A stretch of 64,000 bases of DNA from Aliivibrio salmonicida LFI1238 (GCF_000196495.1 NC_011313.1:1142462-1206461), one strand, 5' to 3'. Counted from the first letter of the stretch, positions 26,713-35,879 are shown. Notes: a model not told the origin generated them from the letters alone. Numbers and translations: made by a program.

Positions 26713-27300
26713 CTAAGATTGATTATCCTTTTCTTGGCTTAGTAGCTGCAAAATGTTGTCGTGATTTTTGTTGGTCATTTCAAGAGATAAGGCGGAATTT
26801 TCGATGGCTTTTGCCATGGTTGAAATATTGGTGGTGGCTTGCAATAAGGTGTTTTGCAGTGGGCGAAGAATAAACCAATAGAAGCAGGCAATAATGGTGA
26901 CTAAGGCAAGAACAACAAGAGAGAGTAACAAAATAACTTTAAAAGTCAGATCATCAAAAAATTGTGAGCTGCTTTCTGAGAGTGTTTCTTTAGATTGCTT
27001 TAGAAAGGTCGGCAGTGTTCTAAGGGAATTGGATGAAATATCAACCAGATTATTAATATTTTCAATCGTTTGGTAAATGTGTTCTTGCTGCTCTGGTGTG
27101 AGGTTTCTATTTTTTGCGATTAGCTCAAGGGAGTTGGCCATTTTTTGCATCGCTTGTGCGCCTTGTTCGGCCGATTGCTCAAGGCCTTTTATATCAACAG
27201 TGGCATTAATGCTGACGAGTGGCTGAGTGATTTGTTCTTCAGTATTGGCAAAACTAACAGAAGCGAACATGGTTAATAGAAGCAACAACGTGTATTTCAT
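26713..27300 (-). CDS. Hypothetical exported membrane protein with coiled coil
   Basis: 195 residues: a signal peptide (MKYTLLLLLTMFASVSFA), a periplasmic helical region rich in Gln/Glu (about 30-115), one transmembrane helix (VILLLSLVVLALVTIIACFYWFI in pieces, about 119-143) and a cytoplasmic helical tail of ~50 residues. The layout resembles the sensor half of a chemoreceptor without the signalling domain. No known family recognised. It is 53 bp upstream of the adenosyltransferase-like gene on the same strand, so the two may be co-transcribed. Confidence 0.65.
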   Translation of the reverse strand: MKYTLLLLLTMFASVSFANTEEQITQPLVSINATVDIKGLEQSAEQGAQAMQKMANSLELIAKNRNLTPEQQEHIYQTIENINNLVDISSNSLRTLPTFLKQSKETLSESSSQFFDDLTFKVILLLSLVVLALVTIIACFYWFILRPLQNTLLQATTNISTMAKAIENSALSLEMTNKNHDNILQLLSQEKDNQS

Positions 27301-27411
27301 TTTTTATCCCTTGAGTAATACATCCTATTATAGAGTCACTATAGAAAGAAATCGCTTCTATTACTATGGGTTAGCCCGAATTAAACAAATGGTTTCAGGG
27401 TTTAAAGATAG

Positions 27412-27550
27412 AATATAGTGCCGCAGCAAAGTACAATACGCCCCATCTTCGGAATACGGTGAAACTCCGTAACGGGCGCGCCACTGTAAGAATACATTGA
27501 GTATTTAAGTCAGATACGAAGGGTTCGGTTTACAAGAAGTAAACTATTTT
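27412..27550 (+). promoter_or_regulatory. Cobalamin riboswitch
   Basis: Contains the conserved core GGAATACGGTGAAACTCCGT, the B12-box GCCACTGTAAG (from 27480) and the closing GTCAGATAC (from 27510), in the right order and spacing. A hairpin GTTTAC-AAGAA-GTAAAC (27528-27544) followed by TATTTT could be the expression platform. An AGGAG Shine-Dalgarno sits 6 bp before the ATG of the downstream binding-protein gene. It should repress the importer when adenosylcobalamin is abundant. Confidence 0.92.
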
Positions 27551-27578
27551 ACTAGGTACGCGATTTACAGGAGTTACC

Positions 27579-28496
27579 ATGCATTGGCCGGCGTTTAAAT
27601 CTTTTCTCATCACGTTTTCGTTATTCTTGTCATTCTCATCAATGGCTGACACCATATATCCGCTCTCTTTAACCGATGGTTTAGGCAATCAAGTCATCAT
27701 TGAAAAAGAGCCAATTAAGATCTCATCGAAAACGTTGTTTACTGACGCGGTATTATTAGAATTGGTTGATAATAATCGCTTATCCAGTCTAACTGATTTA
27801 GCGGATAACCCAAACTACTCAGCAGTAAAAGACATTCTTCCTAAATCGGTTCCGCTATTGGCGCTTAATGTAGAAATGATCATTGCGAATCGCCCTGATA
27901 TCGTTTTTGCTGCTAATTGGAGCGATGCTTCAAAATTAGCCATTATTGAAAGTGCAGGTATTCCTGTTTATAGAATTCAAACCCCAAAAACTATCGCTGA
28001 AATTGAAGCCGAGATTTTACGTGTTGGTGATATTGTTAATCGCCGAGACGCTGCAGAAAAAGTGATTGAGATGATGCATTCTCGATTACGTAATCATTTA
28101 ATTCACCCTAAGAAGGCGCTAAGAGCTCTTGATTATAATCCTTGGGGAACCTCAAGTGGCCAAGATTCCACGTGGGATGAAGTATTAGAACAAGCGGGAT
28201 TAGAAAATGCGATTGAAGGGTTAGTCAGTGATAAATATGGGCAAGTGCCAGTATCAAAAGAAATGGTGATTGTGCTTAATCCTGATGTGTTGTTTATTCC
28301 GGCTTGGGTTTATGGCGATGATAATGGCGCTGAGAAATTTAGACAAACGATCTTATCTGATCCGTCATTACAATCGGTAACGGCGATCAAAGAAGGGCGG
28401 GTTTATCAAATGCCACATGTATTAAGAAGTGTGTATAACCAGTACATTGTTGATGCAATCCTATTCGTTAACCATTCTGCCTATAAGAAACAATGA
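27579..28496 (+). CDS. Periplasmic corrinoid-binding protein of ABC importer (BtuF-like)
   Basis: 305 residues with a signal peptide (cleavage after SSMA, about residue 23) and a cluster-A-8 periplasmic binding fold: LTDGLGNQVIIEKEPIKIS, NRPDIVFAANWSD and a long connecting helix IEAEILRVGDIVNRRDAAEKV. This class binds siderophores, haem or B12; the cobalamin riboswitch directly upstream points to B12 or a related corrinoid. Its stop overlaps the permease start (ATGA). Confidence 0.85.
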   Translation: MHWPAFKSFLITFSLFLSFSSMADTIYPLSLTDGLGNQVIIEKEPIKISSKTLFTDAVLLELVDNNRLSSLTDLADNPNYSAVKDILPKSVPLLALNVEMIIANRPDIVFAANWSDASKLAIIESAGIPVYRIQTPKTIAEIEAEILRVGDIVNRRDAAEKVIEMMHSRLRNHLIHPKKALRALDYNPWGTSSGQDSTWDEVLEQAGLENAIEGLVSDKYGQVPVSKEMVIVLNPDVLFIPAWVYGDDNGAEKFRQTILSDPSLQSVTAIKEGRVYQMPHVLRSVYNQYIVDAILFVNHSAYKKQ

Positions 28497-29536
28497 TGCC
28501 ATTTTATCGATTAACGTCATTTCAAATATTGGTTTCAGTCAGCCTATTTATTGGGTTGTTTTTCACTTATCTAAGTGTCGGAGCTGTTCATATTCCAATT
28601 ATAGATATACTTGCTATGTTTAAAAGCTATGTGCTTGGTGGCAGTGAATTGGCTGCGAAAGAGCATCCTTTGGCCTCTGCCATTGTGTTGCATATTCGAT
28701 TACCAAGAGCCTGTGCCGCAATATTAGCGGGTGGGGCATTGGCATTAGCGGGTGCATGTACGCAAGGCTTATTTAAAAACCCACTCGCGAGTCCTGATGT
28801 ATTGGGGGTCAGTTCGGGCAGCAGCTTTGGTGCAGTGGTTGCGATAGTGACGGGCTTTTCATTTATGAACCCAATGTGGTTGCCAATTTTTACCACGGTG
28901 GGTGCGTTGGCAGCATCCGCGTTTATTTATGTGTTGGCTTCACGTCATTCATCTTCTCAAATTTTGTTTTTAATCTTAACGGGGTTGGCATTATCTAGCT
29001 TGCTTGGCGGAGCTAGAATGGGTCTGCTATTAATGGCTCAACAATACGAAGTTAGCCAATTTGTGTTTTGGGCAATGGGGGGCTTAGATGGGCGCATGTG
29101 GCAACATTTGTTATGGCCTGCTCCCGTGATTATTGTTGTGTCTATATTGCTGCTCAAAGAAAGTCGTTCATTGAATTTGTTAGCCTTGGGTGAAGAAAGT
29201 GCTCACGGAATGGGGTTAAACATCAAGAAAACACGCTTTAAATTATTGATGTTTGCAACGCTGCTTACCGCGATGTCGATAGCGATTGCAGGGCCGATTG
29301 GATTCATTGGGTTAATGGTGCCGCATTTGGTGCGTTTGCTTGTTGGCCCTGCTCATGAAAAGTTATTGCCATTCTCAGCTATCTTCGGTGTGATTTTCTT
29401 ACTTGTGTGTGATTTGTTAGGTCGCTGGATTATCGCGCCAAACGAATTAAAAGCGGGGATCATTACCTCCTTCATTGGTGGTTGTTACTTCATTGGCTTG
29501 ATTATTCGATTTCAAAGAAAGGGGCGTTTAGCATGA
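28493..29536 (+). CDS. FecCD-family permease of corrinoid ABC importer (BtuC-like)
   Basis: 347 residues with about ten hydrophobic helices. Family motifs include RLPRACAAILAGGALALAGA near residue 62, NPLASPDVLGVSSGSSFGA near 93 and the coupling region GPIGFIGLMVPHLVRLLVGP near 267. It forms the membrane channel with the binding protein upstream and the ATPase downstream. Translationally coupled to both neighbours by 4-bp overlaps. Confidence 0.93.
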   Translation: MMPFYRLTSFQILVSVSLFIGLFFTYLSVGAVHIPIIDILAMFKSYVLGGSELAAKEHPLASAIVLHIRLPRACAAILAGGALALAGACTQGLFKNPLASPDVLGVSSGSSFGAVVAIVTGFSFMNPMWLPIFTTVGALAASAFIYVLASRHSSSQILFLILTGLALSSLLGGARMGLLLMAQQYEVSQFVFWAMGGLDGRMWQHLLWPAPVIIVVSILLLKESRSLNLLALGEESAHGMGLNIKKTRFKLLMFATLLTAMSIAIAGPIGFIGLMVPHLVRLLVGPAHEKLLPFSAIFGVIFLLVCDLLGRWIIAPNELKAGIITSFIGGCYFIGLIIRFQRKGRLA

Positions 29537-30312
29537 AGCCATTATTAACCGTCTCTAATTTGAGTTACCAAGTGGGAGCCAAAACGCTACTAAAAGACAT
29601 TTCCTTTTCGATGAGTGCAGGTGAACTGGTTGGCGTGATAGGGCCTAATGGCGCAGGTAAAAGTACGTTAATGAAATGCATTAGTGGATTTCAAGCGTAT
29701 TCACAGGGAGAGATCATTATTGATGGCGAATTGCTATCTAGCCTTTCTCATATTGACCGAGCATTAAGTATGAGTTATTTACCTCAATACAGCGAAGCAG
29801 CATTCCCATTCAGTGTGATGGAAACCATAGGATTAGGTTTTCATGCAAAGCAACAGAAAACACTGATCTCTAAAGCGGTGATTGAAGAGCAAAGCCAAGC
29901 CGCATTAGAAAGAGTCGGTATTGGGCATTTACATCATCGTACCGTGACTGATTTATCGGGCGGTGAGAAGCAGCTTGTTCACTTTGCTCGTTTATTGGTG
30001 CAAGGTACGCCATTAATGCTGCTTGATGAACCGACAGCCAGTTTGGATATTGGTCATGAATCGCAGTTAATGAATGTGCTTCATCAAGAATGTAAAAACG
30101 GAAAGTCAGCCTTGGTTGCGATTCACAACCTTAATACGGCCGCAGAATTTTGTGATCGCTTAATTTTGATTAATAACGGTGAAGTGATGGCAGAAGGTAA
30201 GCCTAATGAAGTATTGAGTGAAGAGAATATCCGATCTTTATATCAAGACTTAGTGATGGTTTCTCATCATGCAGTGACAGGAAATACGATAGTCTCTCCG
30301 TATAAAAAGTAA
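29533..30312 (+). CDS. ATPase of corrinoid ABC importer (BtuD-like)
   Basis: 259 residues from ATG 29533, chosen because it overlaps the permease stop (ATGA) and follows AAAGGGGC; a longer frame upstream is unlikely. Walker A is GPNGAGKSTLMK (about 36-47), the signature LSGGEKQLVHFARLL, Walker B PLMLLDEPTASLD, and the switch His lies in AIHNLN. Last gene of the riboswitch-controlled operon. Confidence 0.93.
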   Translation: MKPLLTVSNLSYQVGAKTLLKDISFSMSAGELVGVIGPNGAGKSTLMKCISGFQAYSQGEIIIDGELLSSLSHIDRALSMSYLPQYSEAAFPFSVMETIGLGFHAKQQKTLISKAVIEEQSQAALERVGIGHLHHRTVTDLSGGEKQLVHFARLLVQGTPLMLLDEPTASLDIGHESQLMNVLHQECKNGKSALVAIHNLNTAAEFCDRLILINNGEVMAEGKPNEVLSEENIRSLYQDLVMVSHHAVTGNTIVSPYKK

Positions 30313-30336
30313 TTCAACATTTAGATAGTAAACATA

Positions 30337-30374
30337 AAAAATCCAGAGCCTCGTTTGAGAACTCTGGATTTTTT
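30337..30374. terminator. Bidirectional terminator
   Basis: Stem AAATCCAGAG/CTCTGGATTT followed by TTTT. It lies between the convergent importer operon and serine deaminase gene. Confidence 0.85.
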
Positions 30375-30394
30375 GTTATTAGCTTCGCTTACTA

Positions 30395-31771
30395 TTATTC
30401 ACACGGTGGTGCCATGTGAATTAACGCCAAACCACCCAGAGAGGTTTCACGGTATTTACGGTTCATGTCTTTACCTGTTTGATACATGGTATCGATCACT
30501 TTATCGAGCGAGATAAGACACTTACTTGTGCGTTTAAGAGCCATACGAGAGGCGTTAATTGCTTTCATTGAGCCCATTGCATTACGTTCAATACAAGGCA
30601 CTTGAACAAGACCGCCGATTGGGTCGCACGTCATACCTAACGAATGTTCCATCGCAATTTCAGCTGCCATACAAATTTGCTCATTACTGCCACCGCGAAG
30701 TGCCGTTAAGCCAGCGGCAGCCATTGATGATGAAACACCAACCTCACCCTGACAACCCACTTCAGCCCCAGAAATAGACGCATTGGTTTTATATAAAATA
30801 CCAATGGCACCAGATACCGCTAAGAAATCTTTCAGTTGCTTAGTGTCTAGCTCTTTAATGAAGCGATGGTAATACATCAGTACACCAGGAATAACACCTG
30901 CCGCACCATTAGTTGGGGAGGTAACCACTTGGCCACCCGCCGCGTTTTCTTCGCTTACCGCAAACGCGAATAAGTTAATCCAATCCATGATTTCCATAGG
31001 ATCACTTTCAATAGAAGCATTTGCTTCCAGTTTTTTTAATAATGCAGGCGCACGACGAACCACGTTTAAGCCACCGTCAAGAATGCCTTCGGTTTGGAAA
31101 CCTCGTTCCATACACAATGACATGACTTTCCAAATTTGGTCGGCTTTCGCATCAATCGCTTCCATTGGTTGAAAAGAAACTTCGTTACGCAGAATAAAGC
31201 TGCCTAAGCTTAGGCCTTGCTTCTCAGCTTTTTCTAGCATCTCGTCCGCAGATTTGAATGGGAACTCGACTTCAACACCCGTCGCGCTTTTGCCATTAGT
31301 TAGCTCATCAGCGGTTGCAATAAATCCGCCGCCTACGGAATAGTAAGTTTCTATAGCCAGTTGTTGGCCTGCGGCATCAAAGATTGAAATCGTCATGCCG
31401 TTTTCGTGTAATGGCAAATTGGTTTTATGAAAAAGCATATCAGTTTCATAATCAAAGGTGATTTCGTGAGCACCTGCGATATGCAATACCTTATCTTCAA
31501 TGGCTTTTTTCATTGCCAAGTTTGCACTGGTTATCTTGATGGTATCTGGACGGTTACCTAGTAAACCTAAAATGGTTGCGCGATCGGTATGGTGACCAAT
31601 CCCCGTTAATGAAAGAGAACCATAAAGATCCACCTGCACGCGAGCCACTTGATCTAAATGAGGTTGGATAAGTTGGGTAAAATTATACCCCGCAATCATA
31701 GGACCATTTGTGTGTGAGCTAGATGGCCCAACACCGATTTTGTAGATATCAAAGATAGACAGCATAGACAT
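30395..31771 (-). CDS. sdaA: L-serine ammonia-lyase (iron-sulfur serine deaminase)
   Basis: 458 residues, the normal length. An N-terminal ASB-like domain starts SIFDIYKIGVGPSSSHTNGP; the C-terminal catalytic domain includes the conserved TSPTNGAAGVIPGVLMYY block and cysteines in AEVGCQGEVG and in MTCDPIGGLVQVPCIERN that hold the 4Fe-4S cluster. Converts serine to pyruvate and ammonia. Whether it is the SdaA or SdaB paralogue cannot be decided from sequence alone. Monocistronic with a long upstream gap. Confidence 0.93.
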   Translation of the reverse strand: MSMLSIFDIYKIGVGPSSSHTNGPMIAGYNFTQLIQPHLDQVARVQVDLYGSLSLTGIGHHTDRATILGLLGNRPDTIKITSANLAMKKAIEDKVLHIAGAHEITFDYETDMLFHKTNLPLHENGMTISIFDAAGQQLAIETYYSVGGGFIATADELTNGKSATGVEVEFPFKSADEMLEKAEKQGLSLGSFILRNEVSFQPMEAIDAKADQIWKVMSLCMERGFQTEGILDGGLNVVRRAPALLKKLEANASIESDPMEIMDWINLFAFAVSEENAAGGQVVTSPTNGAAGVIPGVLMYYHRFIKELDTKQLKDFLAVSGAIGILYKTNASISGAEVGCQGEVGVSSSMAAAGLTALRGGSNEQICMAAEIAMEHSLGMTCDPIGGLVQVPCIERNAMGSMKAINASRMALKRTSKCLISLDKVIDTMYQTGKDMNRKYRETSLGGLALIHMAPPCE

Positions 31772-31956
31772 TACCTATTTACAAAAGTGCAGCAAAACCA
31801 AGAATGTAGATGAGTGAGCATCATCTACAGGTGTTGCTATTATAATTATTAAGTTTAGTTGTTTTGTAGATTTGTGCTTAAAAATGACGAATCCCAAGAA
31901 CTAACAACTAGGACCTGAGATTAAGGTGGTGGAACGTAACATAAATAAGAGGTGAC

Positions 31957-31991
31957 AAATACCCCAAAAAATAAAGGGTAAAGGGGTATTT
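31957..31991. promoter_or_regulatory. Perfect inverted repeat upstream of zntB
   Basis: 9-bp arms AAATACCCC/GGGGTATTT separated by 17 nt, about 95 bp before zntB and in the gap shared with sdaA. There is no T-run after it, so an operator or RNA structure is more likely than a terminator. The rest of the 313-bp gap shows no gene. Confidence 0.35.
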
Positions 31992-32084
31992 AGAAGATAA
32001 CCAGAGGTAACAGTTGAATACATGAAGTTAGACATAATATAAGATGTCATATTTACACAATGTCACTGTAGGACGTCGATAATT

Positions 32085-33071
32085 ATGGATGGCACAGAAA
32101 AAACACCCGAAGGTTTTATTCATGGAATAGTGTTAGATAACAAGGGTGGAATGAAAAGTCTTTCTTGGGAAGATAGTTGTCAGGTATGGGCTAGAAATGA
32201 AGATATTTGGTTGCATTGCTATTATACCGATGAAGAGATTCATCAGTGGCTGAGTGATAATACAGAATTAAACGAAATTGTATTGGACAGTTTATTCAGT
32301 GAAGACAGCCGTCCTCATATTTTAAGTCGAAATAATAACGTATTAGCTGTTTTTCGAGGCATTAACTTAAACCCTAATGCGGAACCGGAAGATATGGTTT
32401 CATTGCGAGTATGGACTGATGGAAAATGAATGGTCAGTACCCGTAAGCGCATTCTACTTTCTACTCAAGACATACTAAAACATTTAAACGAAGGTCATGG
32501 GCCTAAAGATATACCCGAGCTCTTGGTTGAATGGATTGATCGTATAGTAAGAAAAATGTCTGATACGGTCGATAATCTTGAAGATGAGTTATTAATACAA
32601 GAAGAAGCCTTAGAAGGCGATGATCTTAGGGAGATACGAAGCTCATTACTTAAAATAAGAAAGCAAAGTATTGGTATGCGTCGTTATCTTGCACCACAGC
32701 GTGAAGCGATGAATAAGCTAATTAACGAGCCTCTAAATTGGTTAAATGATATGCATCGTTTGAATTTAAGAAGCATTTCAGAACGTCAAATTAGACATAT
32801 TGAAGATATTGATGTGTTAAGAGAAAGATCGGGCATGATTCAAGAAGAAATCAGTAATCAAATGTCAGAGCAAATAAACCAACGATCTTATGTTTTGACG
32901 CTTATTGCGGCGATCTTTTTACCACTGAGTTTCTTTACTGGCTTAATGGGGATCAATGTTGGCGGAATGCCAGGGGTTGAATCAAGCATCGCATTTTGGA
33001 TTGTAACGTTGATTTGTATTGGTATTTCTCTTGGACTTATTGGTTTGTTCTTTTGGCGAAAATGGGTTTAA
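32085..33071 (+). pseudogene. zntB: CorA-family Zn transporter ZntB with in-frame stop codon
   Basis: The 987-bp frame encodes a 328-position CorA/ZntB protein interrupted by TGA at 32427-32429. Upstream: GFIHGIVLDNKGG to MVSLRVWTDGK. Downstream, contiguous and in frame: MVSTRKRILLST, the long cytoplasmic helix, TM1 with the GLMGINVGG pore motif (the GxN signature), and TM2 with the basic end FFWRKWV. A CGA-to-TGA change is the simplest origin. The ATG right after the stop could allow a 213-residue restart product lacking most of the N-terminal domain. Confidence 0.9.
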
Positions 33072-33078
33072 AAGAAAA

Positions 33079-33108
33079 GCATGAGTGATTCGACGGCACT
33101 CATGCTCG
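33079..33108. terminator. Hairpin between zntB and nfsA
   Basis: Stem GCATGAGTG/CACTCATGC between the two convergent genes, with A-rich sequence on the left (terminating nfsA on the minus strand) and CGTTGTTATTT on the right. Confidence 0.7.
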
Positions 33109-33111
33109 TTG

Positions 33112-33834
33112 TTATTTAATCGCTAGACCTTTGTTATTTAAGTACCCTTTAATGTGAGGGCGTGATTCTTGAGATAGCTTGCTTGTAATTTGCTCCGACC
33201 ATGAACTTTGCTTTTGATTGCTGTTACGTGTGGCGTAATACTGCAACATGGTTTCATCGTATTCATGGATTTTGTTTTTATCTAATGGCTTGTACGTATT
33301 TTCATGAACAATAACCTCAGGACTTAAAAGTGGTTTTTGTTGTGGCGTTTGATCGGGATGACCTAAGCACATGCCAAATAACACTGCAGTGTGTTGAGGC
33401 AACTCAAGTAAATCGTCCACTTCTTGAGCATGAGTTCGTAAACCGCCAATATACACGCCACCTAAGCCCATTGATTCTGCCGCGAGTAAGCAGTTTTGTG
33501 CCATTATTCCTGCATCGACAGCACCAATCAGTGTTAGCTCTGTATATTCAGCTTTTACGTCAGGATTCATTTCATGATGACGTTGAAAATCAATACAAAA
33601 AACCAGAAACTCAGCGGCACCTTCAACATAAGGCTGGCCGCCAGAAAGTTCAACTAGTGCTTTTCTCTTTTCCATATCAGTGATACGAATAATTGAGTTT
33701 ACTTGAAGTAAGCTTGACGAAGAGGCGGCAATTCCTGCGCTAATGATGGTATCTAATTGCACTTTAGAAATAGGGTCATTGGTAAAAACACGGATTGAAC
33801 GGTGATCTAAAATAGTGTTGATAACTGGGTTCAT
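33112..33834 (-). CDS. nfsA: Oxygen-insensitive NADPH nitroreductase/flavin reductase NfsA (FRP type)
   Basis: 240 residues, the same length as the Vibrio harveyi flavin reductase FRP and closely similar: DHRSIRVFTNDPIS, AASSSSLLQVNS for FMN binding, LTLIGAVDAGIMAQNCLLAAESMGLG in two adjoining parts, and SRPHIKGYLNNKGLA at the end. It is a homodimeric FMN enzyme that reduces nitroaromatics, quinones or free flavin with NADPH. In luminous relatives this enzyme class can supply FMNH2 to luciferase. Confidence 0.93.
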   Translation of the reverse strand: MNPVINTILDHRSIRVFTNDPISKVQLDTIISAGIAASSSSLLQVNSIIRITDMEKRKALVELSGGQPYVEGAAEFLVFCIDFQRHHEMNPDVKAEYTELTLIGAVDAGIMAQNCLLAAESMGLGGVYIGGLRTHAQEVDDLLELPQHTAVLFGMCLGHPDQTPQQKPLLSPEVIVHENTYKPLDKNKIHEYDETMLQYYATRNSNQKQSSWSEQITSKLSQESRPHIKGYLNNKGLAIK

Positions 33835-33926
33835 AAATAGTCCATCATTAATATTCTGATTGAAATAAGGATTAATAGAGCATGTAGGTGTGAAGCTCTG
33901 GTCTCTTTATATAAAGATAAGGTCTT

Positions 33927-33964
33927 ATTGATAGAATTCAAGGTAGAGTCGATATTCTATCAAT
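33927..33964. promoter_or_regulatory. Perfect 11-bp inverted repeat upstream of nfsA
   Basis: Arms ATTGATAGAAT/ATTCTATCAAT separated by 16 nt, about 95 bp before nfsA and beyond the mneA terminator. Position suits an operator for a dimeric regulator, but no regulator is identified. Confidence 0.4.
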
Positions 33965-33990
33965 AATTAGATGATTGTTTTCTTATGTGA

Positions 33991-34024
33991 AAAGCATGAG
34001 TAAATCAGTCACTACTCATGCTTT
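33991..34024 (-). terminator. Terminator of the Mn exporter gene
   Basis: 12-bp stem AAAGCATGAGTA/TACTCATGCTTT, 6 bp after the mneA-like stop on the minus strand, followed by TTTTC in that direction. Confidence 0.75.
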
Positions 34025-34029
34025 ACCTA

Positions 34030-34599
34030 TTACATACCAAAGAAAGTGCCTACGGCTAACCCTAAGAAAATCACTGCCGTTACGCGGTGAATTAAGGTTA
34101 ATGGCAACTTATCAGCAGAAAATTTACCAATTAGAACAACGGGCACATTCGCCAATAACATACCTATTGTCGTACCCAGAATAACCCAACTAAGGGCATC
34201 GGCATTTTGAGCGCCTAAAATGGAAGTGGCTATTTGAGTTTTGTCCCCAATTTCAGCAATGAAAAAGGCAATGAAACTGGCAACAAAAGGACCTCGGTTT
34301 GAGATTTTTTCGTCATCATCCAATTTATCTGGGATCAAGACCCAACCAGCCATTATGACAAAGCTGATAATTAGAGCCCACTTTAAGGTTTCAGGTGTTA
34401 GGTAATCGGCAACGACAACCCCTAAATAGGCGGCTAAGGTGTGGTTTAACAGAGTTGCAAAAAAGATCGCAGCAATAATAGGGATTGGTTTTCGGTATCT
34501 ACTGGCAAGCAGTAAAGAGAGGAGTTGGGTTTTATCACCGATTTCCGCTAAGGCGACGGTGGTTATTGATATGGCTAGTACACTCACGACATTACTCAT
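34030..34599 (-). CDS. mneA: MneA-like manganese exporter (UPF0016/GDT1 family)
   Basis: 189 residues from ATG 34599 with six hydrophobic helices and the two family repeats ALAEIGDKTQLL and FIAEIGDKTQIA, whose acidic residues bind the cation. A longer frame reaching a TTG at 34650 would add 17 polar residues; the internal ATG is preferred because family members begin right at the first helix. A Mn riboswitch lies upstream, so expression should rise when cytoplasmic Mn is high, as known for V. cholerae MneA. Confidence 0.92.
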   Translation of the reverse strand: MSNVVSVLAISITTVALAEIGDKTQLLSLLLASRYRKPIPIIAAIFFATLLNHTLAAYLGVVVADYLTPETLKWALIISFVIMAGWVLIPDKLDDDEKISNRGPFVASFIAFFIAEIGDKTQIATSILGAQNADALSWVILGTTIGMLLANVPVVLIGKFSADKLPLTLIHRVTAVIFLGLAVGTFFGM

Positions 34600-34654
34600 T
34601 TGGGCGGGATTATTATTATAAGTCCATAGAAAAACCTCACGCCCACCCAATGGT

Positions 34655-34810
34655 TCGTGATGTTAATCTAAGGTCTTGCCGAACAAGTTGCTCATGCTTG
34701 TCTCGTATACCATGATGATTTTGCATCAATTATGTTGATATACGAACTTTCTGCTTATTTTGCCTAAGCGATTAAAACAAGAAAGCGGGCTACTCCCCAA
34801 AGAGTAAGGG
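34655..34810 (-). promoter_or_regulatory. yybP-ykoY (manganese) riboswitch before mneA
   Basis: Read on the minus strand: TTTGGGGAGTAGCCCGC (complement of 34785-34801), then stems around GTATATCAACAT...GGTATACGAG, then GGCAAGACCTTA near the 3' side. The GGGGAGTAGC start and overall layout match the Mn-sensing riboswitch of alx, mntP and mneA. The element at 47222-47345 shares GGGGAGTAG and CAAGACC. Confidence 0.85.
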
Positions 34811-34970
34811 CGTGATAATAGGGGAATCGTCCTCTAGATTCAAGTCAGGGTATTGTGAGAAAGTGTAAATTATGCAGTTTGCGCGTGTCATCGTGGCATT
34901 TTTTTCGCATCTATTTTTATAGGTTCGTATTATAATCCGTTCCATTCAATCACCTTATGTAACTGGCGCT

Positions 34971-35879
34971 ATGGATCTTATTCAACTCTCTCGTATTAAT
35001 TTTAAACAACTGACGGCTCTGCATGTAATGCTGTCTACCCACAGTGTTACTCAAAGCGCTGAAATTTTATACATGAGTCCATCCAGTGTCAGTAAAACGT
35101 TATCGCAATTACGATCATTGCTTGGTGATGAACTTTTTTATCGCGATGGTACGCAACTTATCCCAACGGCTTTTGCGCTAAAAGTGGGGCCGACAGTGCA
35201 CCTTATTTTAAACAATATGAATGGATTGTTGAATCAGTCATCTTTTGAACCAAAGGCATTTACGGGGAAGTTTTCATTGTCTATGCGTGAGAGTACGCTT
35301 GAAATTTTTGCACCGATTATCAGTGATATTTTATCCAATCAAGCGCCTCATGCTCACATTGATATTCACTCTAAAGAACAACTTGGTTTCGATGCGCTCT
35401 TGAGTGGGCAAGTGGATGCCATTATTCTACCGCATGATAAAAGTCAGCCACCAACGAATGAAAAGCAGTTAGTGTGGGAAACCGTGATTGACGATGAAAT
35501 GGTGTGCTTAATGAAATCAAATCATCCATTAGCGACAAAACCCCTTACGGTTGAGAATTACTTAACGTATAAGCACATTGGTATTTTTGATAAAGAATTA
35601 AATCAGCCTTATTTTGAGCAGTTGCTAACGCAGCAACATCAACCGAGAAACATGGCAATGTCAGTGGCTGATTTTGGCAGTGCGGCGGCGATGTGCCATC
35701 ATTCTGATTTTTTATTTACCTGTTCTAAAAAGTGGTTTGAAGTAGCAAAAAAAGCGCAAGATTTAATTGAAAAACCGCTGCCTTTTGGTTACGGACAGGT
35801 TGTTTACAGTGTGGTTTATAATAAGTTAAGTTTGAATGACCAAGCGTTGAACTGGTTATTGAATCGCATAAAGAATTAG
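34971..35879 (+). CDS. LysR-family transcriptional regulator
   Basis: 302 residues. The N-terminal winged HTH (about 10-70) contains SVTQSAEILYMSPSSVSKTLSQLR and LLGDELFYRDGTQLIPT; the effector-binding domain follows. It is of the subgroup with a slightly longer N-terminus (LIQLSRINFKQLTALHVML), as in LeuO/NodD/SyrM-like regulators. No adjacent divergent operon suggests a target: an IS30 element lies just downstream and the Mn riboswitch promoter upstream. Confidence 0.9.
   Translation: MDLIQLSRINFKQLTALHVMLSTHSVTQSAEILYMSPSSVSKTLSQLRSLLGDELFYRDGTQLIPTAFALKVGPTVHLILNNMNGLLNQSSFEPKAFTGKFSLSMRESTLEIFAPIISDILSNQAPHAHIDIHSKEQLGFDALLSGQVDAIILPHDKSQPPTNEKQLVWETVIDDEMVCLMKSNHPLATKPLTVENYLTYKHIGIFDKELNQPYFEQLLTQQHQPRNMAMSVADFGSAAAMCHHSDFLFTCSKKWFEVAKKAQDLIEKPLPFGYGQVVYSVVYNKLSLNDQALNWLLNRIKN

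Noticed and set aside
27528..27544. GTTTAC...GTAAAC palindrome as a fourth parS2 site
   Set aside because: The centre and spacing do not fit NTTTACANTGTAAAN, and it lies at the end of the cobalamin riboswitch.
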